A DNA stretch of 33,366 bases from Hyphomicrobiales bacterium (GTDB lineage: Bacteria; Pseudomonadota; Alphaproteobacteria; Rhizobiales; JAKSCL01), in NCBI GenBank assembly GCA_022360615.1, contig JAKSCL010000313.1, positions 1 through 33,366 on the forward strand. Reading direction: 5' to 3'. Shown one piece after another: positions 23,780-31,685 of this stretch. The notes below the pieces were generated by a model. It was given only the letters and a program-made list of their open reading frames with translations, was not told the origin of the DNA and did not search any database. Position numbers and translations under genes: made by a program. How positions within the stretch are numbered: position 1 is the stretch's first letter; the number at the start of each line of letters is the position of its first letter.

Positions 23780-25427
23780 GAAACGCCCCTTTATCTGGCC
23801 GTTTTTGAAGAAAGAACTGGGGCTGACGGAGGATCCGAAGGTCGTACCTCCGGTCCCCATGGATGAGATCAGCCCGCCGCCGCAAAAGAATTGGGGCGCG
23901 TTCAGGGACAGCCTTGGAAGCAGCCTGAGATCCGACCAAGTCCAGGACGACAAGCTTGCCAGGCTTCTTCATGCCCACGGTAAGAGTTTTCGGGACCTCT
24001 GGAAAGCCCGCCGCGGGCGTTTCGATGCCGTGCCGGATGTGGTCGTTTTTCCCGAAAGCGAAAACGAGGTGGCCGCCATCGTCGATGCCGCCGCGAAAAC
24101 CGGTACCGTTCTCATTCCCTTCGGTGGAGGGACTAATGTGGCGGGCTGTCTCGATACGCCCTTGGGCGAAGCCCGTCCGGTCGCCGTGGTCAATCTCACC
24201 CGGCTGAATCGTGTCTTCCATATCGATCCCGAATCGCGGCTGGTCCGTTGTGAGGCCGGCATTTATGGCCCGGCGCTCGAGGAAGCCCTTGGCGAAGTGG
24301 GAATGACGCTCGGCCATTTCCCGGATTCGTTTCTGTATTCGACCGTTGGCGGCTGGGTCGCCACCCGGTCTTCGGGGATGCTCAGCGACGGTTACGGCAA
24401 TCTGGAGGACATGGTCGTCGGTCTTCACCTGGTCACGGCGAGAGGCGTGATGCGGGCCCGCCCGGTCCCGAAATCGGCGGCCGGTATCAACCTCAACCAT
24501 CTGTGCTGCGGCAGCGAGGGGACGCTCGGCATCATCACTGAAGTGACGTTGCGTATCAGGCCCGCGCCCGTGAAGCGTGTTTACAGAGGCACGCTCTTTC
24601 CCGATTTCTCCTCCGGCATCAGGGCGATCAAGTCCGTCGTCGACAGCGGTGAAGTCCCTGTGATGATGCGTCTCAACGACCCATTCAAGACGGCGCTGTC
24701 CTTTGCCTTTAAGGAAAAGCCGGACGGCGTGAAGAAACTGGCGGCTGACATCATGAAAGCGGGCATCAACCGCTTCACCAATGTCGATACCTCCAATTGC
24801 TGTTTGATGCTCACCGGCTACGAGGGCGACAAGGCCGATATCCGGCGCCAGACGCGGCGTGTGAACCGCCTTCTCGGAAAAGCAGGCGGCGTCGACATCG
24901 GCACGGGTGTGAGCGCCAGTTTCGATAAGTCGAAATTCGATTTCCCGCACTTGCGGGATTTCGCCATGGACCGCGGTCTTGTTGGTGACATCAGCGAAAC
25001 GGCGACCCACTGGGGTAATGTTGAGAACCTCTACGAAAAATGCCGGGAAGCGCTTTTCTCGGCTGGAGAACGGATCGGCAAGCGGATGGTCGCCGGATGC
25101 CATGTGAGCCATAGCTACGACACTGGATGCAGCCTTTATTTCACCTTCGGCTGGGCAGAAGACGCCGAACGCGGTTTTGAAGACTATTTGGAAATCAAAT
25201 CGGCCTTGCAGTCGGCTTTTGTCGAGCATGGCGGCACGCTTTCGCATCACCATGCGGTGGGAACCGATCACCTGCCCTGGCTGATGGAGGATGTCTCACC
25301 CGTCGGCGTTGAGGCCATGCGCGCGCTGAAGGCGGGGCTTGATGCAGAAAGGATCATGAACCCAGGCAAGCTCGATCCGGTCGACGATCAAATCGCGGTC
25401 TGGCGTCAGTTTCCGAAAGCCAGTTAG
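23691..25427 (+). CDS. alkylglycerone-phosphate synthase (AGPS)-like FAD enzyme
   Basis: A 578-residue flavoprotein of the VAO/PCMH superfamily (FAD_binding_4 then FAD-oxidase_C) with a strong resemblance to eukaryotic AGPS, which swaps the acyl chain of acyl-DHAP for a fatty alcohol to form the ether bond. FAD-site motifs are IPFGGGTNVAG (142-152), PDSFLYSTVGGWVATRSSG (211-229) and GSEGTLGIITEVTLRIRP (274-291). The C-terminal active-site strands include HVSHSYDTGCSLYFTFGW (471-488), carrying a Tyr where AGPS has its catalytic one, and GGTLSHHHAVGTDHLPWL (514-531), whose three consecutive His match AGPS. The N-terminal WGPESAKGFDPEKRP is the AGPS entry (W-G), not seen in D-lactate or glycolate oxidases. 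GGCGGAG precedes the ATG, supporting this start despite overlap. Confidence 0.9.
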   Translation: MAVAGVQNRGPIFHKLAGWGPESAKGFDPEKRPFIWPFLKKELGLTEDPKVVPPVPMDEISPPPQKNWGAFRDSLGSSLRSDQVQDDKLARLLHAHGKSFRDLWKARRGRFDAVPDVVVFPESENEVAAIVDAAAKTGTVLIPFGGGTNVAGCLDTPLGEARPVAVVNLTRLNRVFHIDPESRLVRCEAGIYGPALEEALGEVGMTLGHFPDSFLYSTVGGWVATRSSGMLSDGYGNLEDMVVGLHLVTARGVMRARPVPKSAAGINLNHLCCGSEGTLGIITEVTLRIRPAPVKRVYRGTLFPDFSSGIRAIKSVVDSGEVPVMMRLNDPFKTALSFAFKEKPDGVKKLAADIMKAGINRFTNVDTSNCCLMLTGYEGDKADIRRQTRRVNRLLGKAGGVDIGTGVSASFDKSKFDFPHLRDFAMDRGLVGDISETATHWGNVENLYEKCREALFSAGERIGKRMVAGCHVSHSYDTGCSLYFTFGWAEDAERGFEDYLEIKSALQSAFVEHGGTLSHHHAVGTDHLPWLMEDVSPVGVEAMRALKAGLDAERIMNPGKLDPVDDQIAVWRQFPKAS

Positions 25428-25433
25428 ACGGCT

Positions 25434-26237
25434 ATGCCGCGCAACTGGTCGCAATCGGTTGTCTGGATCACCGGAGCGTCGTCGGGCATTGGTGAACAGC
25501 TTGCCATTGGGCTTGCGCCAAGCGTTGCAGGCCTTGCCCTTTCGGGCCGGCACACCGAGGCGCTCGATACGGTTACAGCGAAATGCAGGGCGCTGTCCAA
25601 GCTGAACAGCGATGCGATAAGAGCCGTTCCGTTCGATATCGCGAGAACGGAAACCATAGAGAATATCGTCCGGAACGTGACTGCGCCGTTCGGGCGGATC
25701 GACGTTTTGGTCCTTTGCGCCGGGGTAAGCCAGCGCGCCCCCGCGGCTAAAACCAGCCGGGGAACGCTCGAAACGATCATGGCGACCAATTTCTTCGGTC
25801 CCGTGGAACTCGCCCGCCAGGTCTTGCCCCATATGCCGGAGACGGGAACGATTGCAGTCGTCACCAGCCCGTTCGGCAAGTTCGGCTATCCGGACCGCTC
25901 GGCTTACGCTGCGTCCAAACATGCGCTCCATGGCTATTTCGAAAGCCTTGAACTGGAGATGGCGAAAAGCGGTGGGCCGAAGATACTCTATTTTCTTCCC
26001 GGTTACGTGCGCACAAACATCGACCGCAATGCACTGACCGGGGATGGCCGGACCCTTGCGCGAACGGAAGAGCGCCACAAAAAAGCAGCGGAGCCCGGCC
26101 CTGTCGCTGAGGCGCTGAAGAAAGCGATCGAAACCGGGGTCCGGCAAGCCAGTACGGGCATTGTCGAAACGGGGGCGCTTGTTCTCAACCGGCTCTGTCC
26201 ATCATTGCTCCGCTCAATTCTGAAGCGGCGCGGATAA
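25434..26237 (+). CDS. classical SDR, candidate acyl/alkyl-DHAP reductase
   Basis: A 267-residue short-chain dehydrogenase. Cofactor motif WITGASSGIGEQ is at 11-22, with an Arg at position 39 after the second strand suggesting NADPH. NLxAG is replaced by LCAGVSQRAP. The active site comprises Ser145 in VVTSPFGKFGYPDRS, Tyr158 and Lys162 in YAASKHALHGYFESLELEM. PGYVRTNI follows. The GKFG-x-P-x-R-x-AYAASKHA context is characteristic of the DHRS7/DHRS7B group, and DHRS7B (PexRAP) reduces acyl/alkyl-DHAP in peroxisomes. It begins six bases after the AGPS-like stop and closes the operon. The role is inferred from motif and neighbours; generic SDR activity is the alternative. Confidence 0.85.
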   Translation: MPRNWSQSVVWITGASSGIGEQLAIGLAPSVAGLALSGRHTEALDTVTAKCRALSKLNSDAIRAVPFDIARTETIENIVRNVTAPFGRIDVLVLCAGVSQRAPAAKTSRGTLETIMATNFFGPVELARQVLPHMPETGTIAVVTSPFGKFGYPDRSAYAASKHALHGYFESLELEMAKSGGPKILYFLPGYVRTNIDRNALTGDGRTLARTEERHKKAAEPGPVAEALKKAIETGVRQASTGIVETGALVLNRLCPSLLRSILKRRG

Positions 26238-26453
26238 CGCACCCGACGATCCTTTCCAGCGCATCTGTAGGCTTTCACGGTGCCACCCGTATGGGTCCAT
26301 CCGAACGGACCACAAGCGGGGAAGATGCAATCGCATTCCGGAACCACCCGCTGTCATCAAGATGTTGGCATATCCGCCTAACGTAGAGGAACTGAGTGCG
26401 GTCTCCTTTTAGTTCACTTGTCATCATGCGTGATTGCTCAGGCCGAGGCAGCC
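26238..26453. other. 216-base intergenic region downstream of the operon
   Basis: No gene, clear terminator or repeat was recognised. It separates the intact four-gene operon from the decayed PAS/CPBP locus and may include remnants of that gene's promoter. Confidence 0.35.
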
Positions 26454-27062
26454 ATGTCCGAAACCATTGAGCGCTCCGGTGATTTCGGTTCAAGCAACCG
26501 TGAAGGTGGGACCACCCTGAAATTCAAGGGCGCGTAGCGCGCAACCGGTCTTACAAACCAGAAGGCGCTTGATACCGCGACGCTCGACAATATGCGCGAT
26601 GCGGTTATGAGCCTTGATCCGCAAGGGATTGTCACGGCCGTCACCCCGGCTTTTGAGGCGATCTTCGACGTCACGGCATCCGAACTTGTCGGCCGCTCCT
26701 TTGCGGAGACGATGATCGAACATCCCGAGCTTGAGGCGTTCAACGACACGGTTTTCGATGCCGTTACGGACCCAAGCAACACAGCGACGCATGACATCGT
26801 CGTTAAACGCGGCGGAGAACGTCGTTATCTCTCCGTCCGGACAAACCTCTTGAGAATGCCGGACACGAGCGCCAGGCACGGCCTGATCGCCGCAATTGTG
26901 TTCTCAGCGTTTCATGCGGCCTGGGGCTTCACGCTCGTCCTATTCACCTTCGTGCCGAGCTTCCTCTTCGGTTGGATGTATAACCGGCACGGAACGCTGA
27001 TCGGCGTGTCGATCCTCCATTTTCTATTGGGCACCGTGATTTTTGTCCTCGGCCTGAATTGA
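26454..27062 (+). pseudogene. broken PAS-domain gene fused to a CPBP/Abi membrane-protein tail
   Basis: An ATG at 26454 opens a frame (MSETIERSGDFGSSNREGG) interrupted by TAG at 26535-26537. The same frame then continues through 26592 as a clear PAS domain (MRDAVMSLDPQGIVTAVTPA, VTASELVGRSF, KRGGERRYLSVRTNLLRMPD), about 100 residues. At about 26865 it switches abruptly to a membrane segment ending AFHAAWGFT...SFLFGWMYNRHG...SILHFLLG, which resembles the C-terminal motifs of CPBP (CAAX-like) intramembrane proteases. The first catalytic Glu-Glu motif of CPBP is missing. Nonsense codon plus abrupt junction suggest deletion fused two unrelated genes. A short functional protein from the ATG at 26592 cannot be excluded. 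Confidence 0.7.
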
Positions 27063-27077
27063 CTGGCCCCGGGAAGG

Positions 27078-27145
27078 CCGCACAGCAAACGCTGTGCGGA
27101 CATCTGCCCTGTGTCTCATATCGCCCGCTGCCAGAAGCAGCGGGC
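27078..27145. terminator. two adjacent 9-bp hairpins between convergent units
   Basis: CCGCACAGC/GCTGTGCGG (27078-27099, 4-base loop) and GCCCGCTGC/GCAGCGGGC (27123-27145, 5-base loop) are both perfect stems. They lie between the end of the PAS/CPBP remnant (plus) and the dctM stop (minus). Neither has a T run, so they may act as 3'-end stabilisers or Rho-linked terminators for the TRAP operon. Confidence 0.5.
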
Positions 27146-27210
27146 CCAGGCATCGCTCCCGCCGGGTGCATGGATCAGGCCGTGACCTCGCCGCAGCCAG
27201 CCCCGCCGCA

Positions 27211-28770
27211 TCAGCCATAGACCAGTCTGGGCAGCCACAGCACCACTTCCGGAAACAGCACGCAGATGGTCAGCCCCACCACCTGAAGCCCGAGGAAAGG
27301 TAGCGACGCCTTGAAGATGGTTCCGGTCGATATCTCCTTCGGCGCCACGCCCCGCATGTAGAACAACGCATAGCCGAACGGCGGCGATAGGAAAGACATC
27401 TGCATATTGACGAGGTAGAGCACGCCGAACCACAATCCCACATCCTCTGGCGCGACGCCGGGCAGGCCGAACACGCCATCGAAGCTCAATATGGTGATGA
27501 TCGGAATGAAGATCGGCACCGCCAGAAGCAGGATGCCGACCCAGTCCAGGAACATGCCCAACAGGACCAGGATCAGCATCATCAGGATCAATACGGCGTA
27601 AGGCCCCAGACCGGTGCCTAGGATCAGGTCGGACACGAACTGCTGCCCGCCCTGCAGAATATAGAAACCGACAAAGATCGTAGCGCCGAAGATGATCCAA
27701 AGCACCATGGCGGTCGCCCGTACCGTGCCGATACACGCTTCCTTGACGCTTTGGAATGTCAGCCGGCCATGCAGCGCGGCCACGACCATGGCGCCGAAGC
27801 TGCCGATCGCCGCTGCCTCGACCGGCGTGGCCGCACCGCTGAAGATCACGCCGAGAACCAGGGCGATCAGGATCACCGGCGCCGCCATGCGCCGCAGCAG
27901 CAACAGCTTCTCCATCAAGTCAACCCGCTCTGCCTTGGGCAGCGCCGGCCCCAGGGACGGATTGATAAACGAACGAATGCCGATATAGAGGCAGTACATT
28001 CCCGAAAGGATGAGGCCGGGCAAAACCGCGCCGATATAGAGCTCGCCAACCGATTGCTGGGCGACGACGGCATAGATGATCGCCAGGATCGATGGCGGGA
28101 TGAGAATACCCAGCGTGCCGCCCGCCATGATCGAACCCAGCGCGATCTTGGGATCGTAGGCGCGCTTCAGCATCGCCGGCAGGGCGATGAGGCCCATGGT
28201 CACCACTGCCGCGCCGATGACGCCGACCATCGCGGCGAGGATCGTCGATGCAATCACGGTTGCCACCGCGAGCCCGCCGTGGATGCCCCCCATCCATTTG
28301 TAGAGGACGTCGAACATCTCGTCGATCAGACCGGCCCGCTCCAGCATCGAGGCCATGAAGATGAACAGCGGGATGGCGGAGAGCTGGTGGTTCGTCATCA
28401 GCGGGAAGATGCGGGTCGGGATGATGTTCAGCATCAACTGGTCGCCGACCAGATAGATGAACACCACGCCGAGGCTGCCGGTAACGAAGGCCAGCGGCAG
28501 TCCGACGAACAGCAGAACAAGCAGCGTTCCAAACATCAGGAACGACAGCGGCCCAATGGCGATGCCCGAAAGCGCGCCCTGGAAACTCCACAAGAAGCGC
28601 TCCTCGCCAAAGGGGTCGTAAAAAGCGACGTTCACCACCTCGACAAAGATCAGTGTGCCCAGAACGAGGCTGCACAACAAGACGAGCCAGCCCAGGCCGG
28701 TGGTTGGCAGCCAGGAGGATGACCGGCGTTCTTCCGGTCCCGTTGCCGGTGTGGGCGAGACCTCAGCCAT
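27211..28770 (-). CDS. dctM: TRAP transporter large permease
   Basis: Large membrane subunit of a tripartite ATP-independent periplasmic transporter, 519 residues, with twelve or so hydrophobic segments. Typical DctM features are GVVFIYLVGDQLMLNIIP, PLFIFMASMLERAGLIDEMF, GAAVVTMGLIALPAMLKRAY, GGTLGILIPPSILAIIYAVV and GVAPKEISTGTIFKASLPFL. The ATG at 28770 overlaps the dctQ stop by eight bases and gives the normal length; ten codons further upstream are open but overlap dctQ more. It uses the sodium or proton gradient with DctQ and DctP. Confidence 0.95.
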   Translation of the reverse strand: MAEVSPTPATGPEERRSSSWLPTTGLGWLVLLCSLVLGTLIFVEVVNVAFYDPFGEERFLWSFQGALSGIAIGPLSFLMFGTLLVLLFVGLPLAFVTGSLGVVFIYLVGDQLMLNIIPTRIFPLMTNHQLSAIPLFIFMASMLERAGLIDEMFDVLYKWMGGIHGGLAVATVIASTILAAMVGVIGAAVVTMGLIALPAMLKRAYDPKIALGSIMAGGTLGILIPPSILAIIYAVVAQQSVGELYIGAVLPGLILSGMYCLYIGIRSFINPSLGPALPKAERVDLMEKLLLLRRMAAPVILIALVLGVIFSGAATPVEAAAIGSFGAMVVAALHGRLTFQSVKEACIGTVRATAMVLWIIFGATIFVGFYILQGGQQFVSDLILGTGLGPYAVLILMMLILVLLGMFLDWVGILLLAVPIFIPIITILSFDGVFGLPGVAPEDVGLWFGVLYLVNMQMSFLSPPFGYALFYMRGVAPKEISTGTIFKASLPFLGLQVVGLTICVLFPEVVLWLPRLVYG

Positions 28771-29473
28771 AACTCTTGTCCTCCCGGCGCATGACCTCAA
28801 TGTCCTTCACAAGCCGGCTTAATCCCTGGATCAGCAACAGCACGCCGCCGAGCACCAGTGCGAATTTGACCGGATAATATGCGATAGCCCATTCGGTGAA
28901 GGACACCTCGTCCGAGAAGCCGGTGGCCCACGGCCACACCTGGCTGTTCATCGAGCTGGCGAAGAACGTCCACGCTGTCCAGATGAACGCCAAGGCGAAG
29001 ACCAGGAAGAAAAAGTGAGTGATGATGTCGATCGCAGCCCTGCCGCGCTCGCCGACCTTGGCGTAGAATATATCGACCCTGACATGGGCATCGTGCAGAT
29101 AGGCGTAGGCACCGGCGAGGATGTATTGCATGCCGAACATCAAAAACATGCTTTCATGAGCCCAATTGGTTGGCGAATTGAACAGGTACCGGGCCACCAC
29201 CTCGTAGAAGTAGACGACCACGGCGATAAGGGTCCAATAGGCAACGAAAACGCCGCCAAATTCCGACAGCCTGTCGGCGAACCGCGTGAATACATTGCCG
29301 GAAGCATGCACCTGTTGGGCTTCGTTGAGGTCCTCTGAGACATCGTCGGAGGTTGGCGGCCCGGCACGAACGCGTCCGCGCCAGTGTGTGATGGCCATAT
29401 AGACCAGGGGAAAAAACAGCAAACCACCCCAATACAGCCAATGGGGCAATTCGAACCTCAGATCGATGTCCAT
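28763..29473 (-). CDS. dctQ: TRAP transporter small permease
   Basis: Small membrane subunit of the TRAP transporter, 236 residues from ATG 29473, with four to five membrane helices. A first helix (LYWGGLLFFPLVYMAITHWRG) precedes a 40-residue hydrophilic loop, then the DctQ core with YFYEVVARYLFNSPTNWAHE and AYAYLHDAHVRVDIFYAKV, the conserved family segments. The extra N-terminal helix and loop are typical of DctQ from 2-oxoacid/mannitol-chloroaromatic TRAP systems. It sits between dctP and dctM and overlaps dctM. Confidence 0.92.
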   Translation of the reverse strand: MDIDLRFELPHWLYWGGLLFFPLVYMAITHWRGRVRAGPPTSDDVSEDLNEAQQVHASGNVFTRFADRLSEFGGVFVAYWTLIAVVVYFYEVVARYLFNSPTNWAHESMFLMFGMQYILAGAYAYLHDAHVRVDIFYAKVGERGRAAIDIITHFFFLVFALAFIWTAWTFFASSMNSQVWPWATGFSDEVSFTEWAIAYYPVKFALVLGGVLLLIQGLSRLVKDIEVMRREDKSYG

Positions 29474-29504
29474 CGGAACGCTCCAAACGCACGACACGGA
29501 ATGC

Positions 29505-29569
29505 GCCGGCAACGCTCGGTTGCCGGCCGACCGCTATGATCCCGGGCGGCACCGAAGCGCGGCCCGGGA
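29505..29569 (-). repeat. two GC-rich hairpins between dctP and dctQ
   Basis: GCCGGCAAC/GTTGCCGGC (29505-29527, 5-base loop) and TCCCGGGC/GCCCGGGA (29540-29569, 14-base loop) fill the gap after the dctP stop on the minus strand. Such stems between a binding-protein gene and its permease gene usually shield the upstream message or attenuate the downstream one. Confidence 0.6.
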
Positions 29570-29597
29570 CCACACAGGTCAAAGAACGAAACAAAAC

Positions 29598-30746
29598 CTA
29601 CAGATTCAATTCATGGTCGGCGATGTCGTCGGGCGTGATATAGGCTACGGTCGGATCCTGCATCACCTCAAGATGTAGCTGGAATAGACGCGCCGCGTTG
29701 GTGTCTCGATTGGCCCAGTCGAACCACAACGGTATGGCCACCTCCCGGAACCGGCTGACATCTTCTTCCGACAGCCTTGAGATCGTCGTTCCGGCTTCGG
29801 CATAACGCGGCCAGGCTGCACGGTTGGCTTCTTGGATGCCTGCATAATGGGTGCGTGAATAGGCAGCCACGAGCTGCGGCATCAGCGCCTTCATCCTGTC
29901 GGACAGGGAGTCCCACGTGCGGATCGAGAACGAGATATCCATGAGGTCGACTGGCTGGTGGAGACACGGGGTGGACGGCGGCCCCATGACGATGGTGTTG
30001 GTGACCTGATGGAAACCGAGGTCAAAGTTCACCGCCGGCCCGACGAAGTCGGCTGCCTCGATTGTCCCGCGCTCCAGGGCCGGAAACACCTCGGAACCGG
30101 GCAGTAGGGTCGTCCGGGCGCCGATTGCGGCGAAGCAGTCCGCGACGATGCCGCCGGGCACGCGCAGCAATAGGCCGTTGAAGTCGTCCAGCGAAGTGAT
30201 CGGCCGGGTGGAATGGATCAGGTTCATGTCGTGATGGACATGACCGACGAGATGCAGGCCTTGCTGCCGGTAGAATTCCTGGGCCAGCTCCAGGCCGCCA
30301 TAGGCGTTGAACAGCATGTCCCAGTGATGCGGATGGTTCAGGCCCATCGGGTAGGATGACAGAAACACGCCGGCAGGCATGCGGCCGGCCCAGTACACCG
30401 TGAACACGTTCATCGCGTCGAGGACGCCGTTACGCACCGCATCCATCAACTGGAAGTCGCCGGAAACCGCGCCGGCGGGGAAAGGCTGAAAGGCCAGTTC
30501 GCCATCCGTCAACTCGGCGATCTGCCCGCACCATTCCGAAAACAGACGATAGCCGGTCGTCCCCGGTTGCCAAGAACTCTGAATCCGGATGTTCCGGGTG
30601 TTGCCCTGGGCCTTGGCGACATGCGGTGCCGCCAAAGCGCCACCGACCGCAACCGCGCCACCGGCGGCGGCAAAGCCTTTCAGAAACCGGCGGCGCGCTG
30701 TAACAGTCTCCTTCACACCGTTCGAAGCGTTACGCTCGTTACTCAT
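29598..30746 (-). CDS. dctP: TRAP transporter substrate-binding protein, Tat-exported
   Basis: Periplasmic solute receptor of the DctP family, 382 residues from ATG 30746. A twin-arginine signal (RRRFLKGFAAAGGAVAVGGA, Arg18-Lys23) ends near HVAKA-QG, so export in folded form is expected. The mature protein has IRIQSSWQPGTTGYRLFSEW, GELAFQPFPAGAVSG, and the ligand-contacting LLLRVPGGIVADCFAAIGA with the conserved Arg. ALERGTIEAADFVGPAVNFD LGFHQ corresponds to the TakP/FcbT subgroup, which carries 2-oxo acids or aromatic/monocarboxylic acids rather than C4-dicarboxylates. The actual ligand is unknown. It is the promoter-proximal gene of dctPQM. Confidence 0.93.
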   Translation of the reverse strand: MSNERNASNGVKETVTARRRFLKGFAAAGGAVAVGGALAAPHVAKAQGNTRNIRIQSSWQPGTTGYRLFSEWCGQIAELTDGELAFQPFPAGAVSGDFQLMDAVRNGVLDAMNVFTVYWAGRMPAGVFLSSYPMGLNHPHHWDMLFNAYGGLELAQEFYRQQGLHLVGHVHHDMNLIHSTRPITSLDDFNGLLLRVPGGIVADCFAAIGARTTLLPGSEVFPALERGTIEAADFVGPAVNFDLGFHQVTNTIVMGPPSTPCLHQPVDLMDISFSIRTWDSLSDRMKALMPQLVAAYSRTHYAGIQEANRAAWPRYAEAGTTISRLSEEDVSRFREVAIPLWFDWANRDTNAARLFQLHLEVMQDPTVAYITPDDIADHELNL

Positions 30747-30846
30747 TGCAATCTTTCCTCCCGGAATTTTGAAATTATCTGTGCGCAAAACTGTATAGCT
30801 GAAATCGTCCCTGGACAATGACCGGGGGTAACGTTTCCGCGATGCA

Positions 30847-30957
30847 CTAAAACGCACGCTTGGTCGTTTCGTCATAGGTCGTCATGGCCTGCAACGTCTT
30901 CGTCGCGTCCGGCAAACCGACCGAGTTGACGCGGTTGCGGGCAGCGTTCGCCGCCAT
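30847..30957 (-). pseudogene. short open frame after the oppF remnant, probably a gene fragment
   Basis: Thirty-six codons from an ATG at 30957 ([20 protein letters not shown]) with GGGAAAGG just upstream, ten bases after the reconstructed stop of the oligopeptide ATPase remnant. The spacing looks like the next gene of a peptide-transport operon, cut short before the TRAP promoter region. No family was recognised; it may be a chance frame. Confidence 0.3.
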
Positions 30958-30967
30958 CCTTTCCCGG

Positions 30968-31482
30968 TTAGACGGCCCGGGCGGCGGCGAAATGGCCTGG
31001 CGTGTGTTCCAAGAGCGTTGAAGTCGCCGGAAACGGCAACGCTTTGAAGGGTGCGGGTGGCATGGACCGACGCGCCCGCCGTGGCAACGGGTCAGGCAGG
31101 GGGGCAGCGGCCAGAAGGCATCGGGTATAGGGTGCTGAGGGTCCTTGAGAACGGCTTGCGTCGGTCCGGTTTCGACGATTTGCCCCCGATACATGACCGC
31201 TACGCGATGACTGACGCGCTCCACCACCGCGATATCATGCGATATGAAGATAAAGGCGATGCCGTCTTGCTCCTGCAGTTCCAGCATCAGATCGGTGACC
31301 TGGCGCGCGCGGCGCAGGCGGCGGCGATCGGGCCTGTGGATCCGGGCGTCATCGAGCGTAATGGTTCCGGAGGTCGGTTCCACCGGACGAAGCAGGGTGC
31401 GAGCCAGTGTCGATTTTCCGCAGCCGGATTCGCCGACAAGACCCAGGGTCTCGTCCTTGCGTAGATCCAGCGATGTTGGGCG
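30968..31482 (-). pseudogene. remnant of an oligopeptide/dipeptide ABC transporter ATPase (OppF/DppF type)
   Basis: The minus strand reads [20 protein letters not shown] with an intact Walker A at 31434-31408, then [15 protein letters not shown]. It next jumps directly to [20 protein letters not shown] and [38 protein letters not shown]. The Q-loop, signature LSGGQ and Walker B are absent, so roughly 80-90 residues were deleted in frame. After DPQHP one base is missing; restoring it yields the OppF-like tail [20 protein letters not shown]...EHTPGHFA ending at TAA 30970-30968. The upstream side meets a stop at about 31485. The gene cannot make an active ATPase. No other peptide-transporter genes remain. 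Confidence 0.85.
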
Positions 31483-31498
31483 CTATGCCTTCGCGCTT

Positions 31499-31660
31499 CT
31501 ATTGGCTGACGCGCACTTTGCCGATGCCGCCACGACCGAGTTCTGCCATCGCGTGACGGAGCCATTGCCGGTAGCGCCGAAGCGCTCCCATCGTGTCCTT
31601 GATTGCGATTCGACAGTGACGCTGCCAGAGATTTGTTGCATCGATATGAAATAATTTCAT
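31499..31660 (-). CDS. small unidentified open frame
   Basis: A 53-codon frame from ATG 31660 ([20 protein letters not shown]), basic and Trp/Arg-rich, ending [15 protein letters not shown] just upstream of the oppF remnant. The ATG lies inside the palindromic AT-rich element. No family was recognised. It could be a fragment of a longer gene or non-coding. Confidence 0.2.
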   Translation of the reverse strand: MKLFHIDATNLWQRHCRIAIKDTMGALRRYRQWLRHAMAELGRGGIGKVRVSQ

Positions 31661-31685
31661 TCGATAAAATAATAATAATGAAATT
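31647..31685. promoter_or_regulatory. AT-rich palindromes, candidate RpiR-type operator in a divergent promoter region
   Basis: TGAAATAATTTCA (31647-31659) is a perfect palindrome around a 3-base centre. AATTTCATT (31653-31661) and AATGAAATT (31677-31685) form a second, overlapping inverted repeat. The surrounding 31640-31870 is far more A/T-rich than the rest of the window and lies between divergently arranged oppF-remnant and HAD genes. TGAAAT/ATTTCA half-sites are used by several RpiR/MurR-family repressors, but no regulator gene is nearby. Confidence 0.4.

Noticed and set aside
23667-25271. Very long minus-strand open frame (over 530 codons) opposite the AGPS-like gene
   Set aside because: It is antisense to a gene with clear FAD-binding and active-site motifs; the antisense product has no recognisable domain and is rich in His/Arg, typical of GC-rich shadow frames.
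27751-28722. Plus-strand open frame of over 320 codons
   Set aside because: It is antisense to dctM, whose membrane helices and family motifs are unmistakable; the product is extremely rich in Gln, His, Arg and Asp, the reverse-complement signature of hydrophobic codons.
29598-30746. C4-dicarboxylate specificity for the TRAP receptor
   Set aside because: The ADFVGPAVNFDLGFHQ-type segment and long DctQ fit the 2-oxoacid/aromatic acid subgroup better; no dicarboxylate sensor genes are present.
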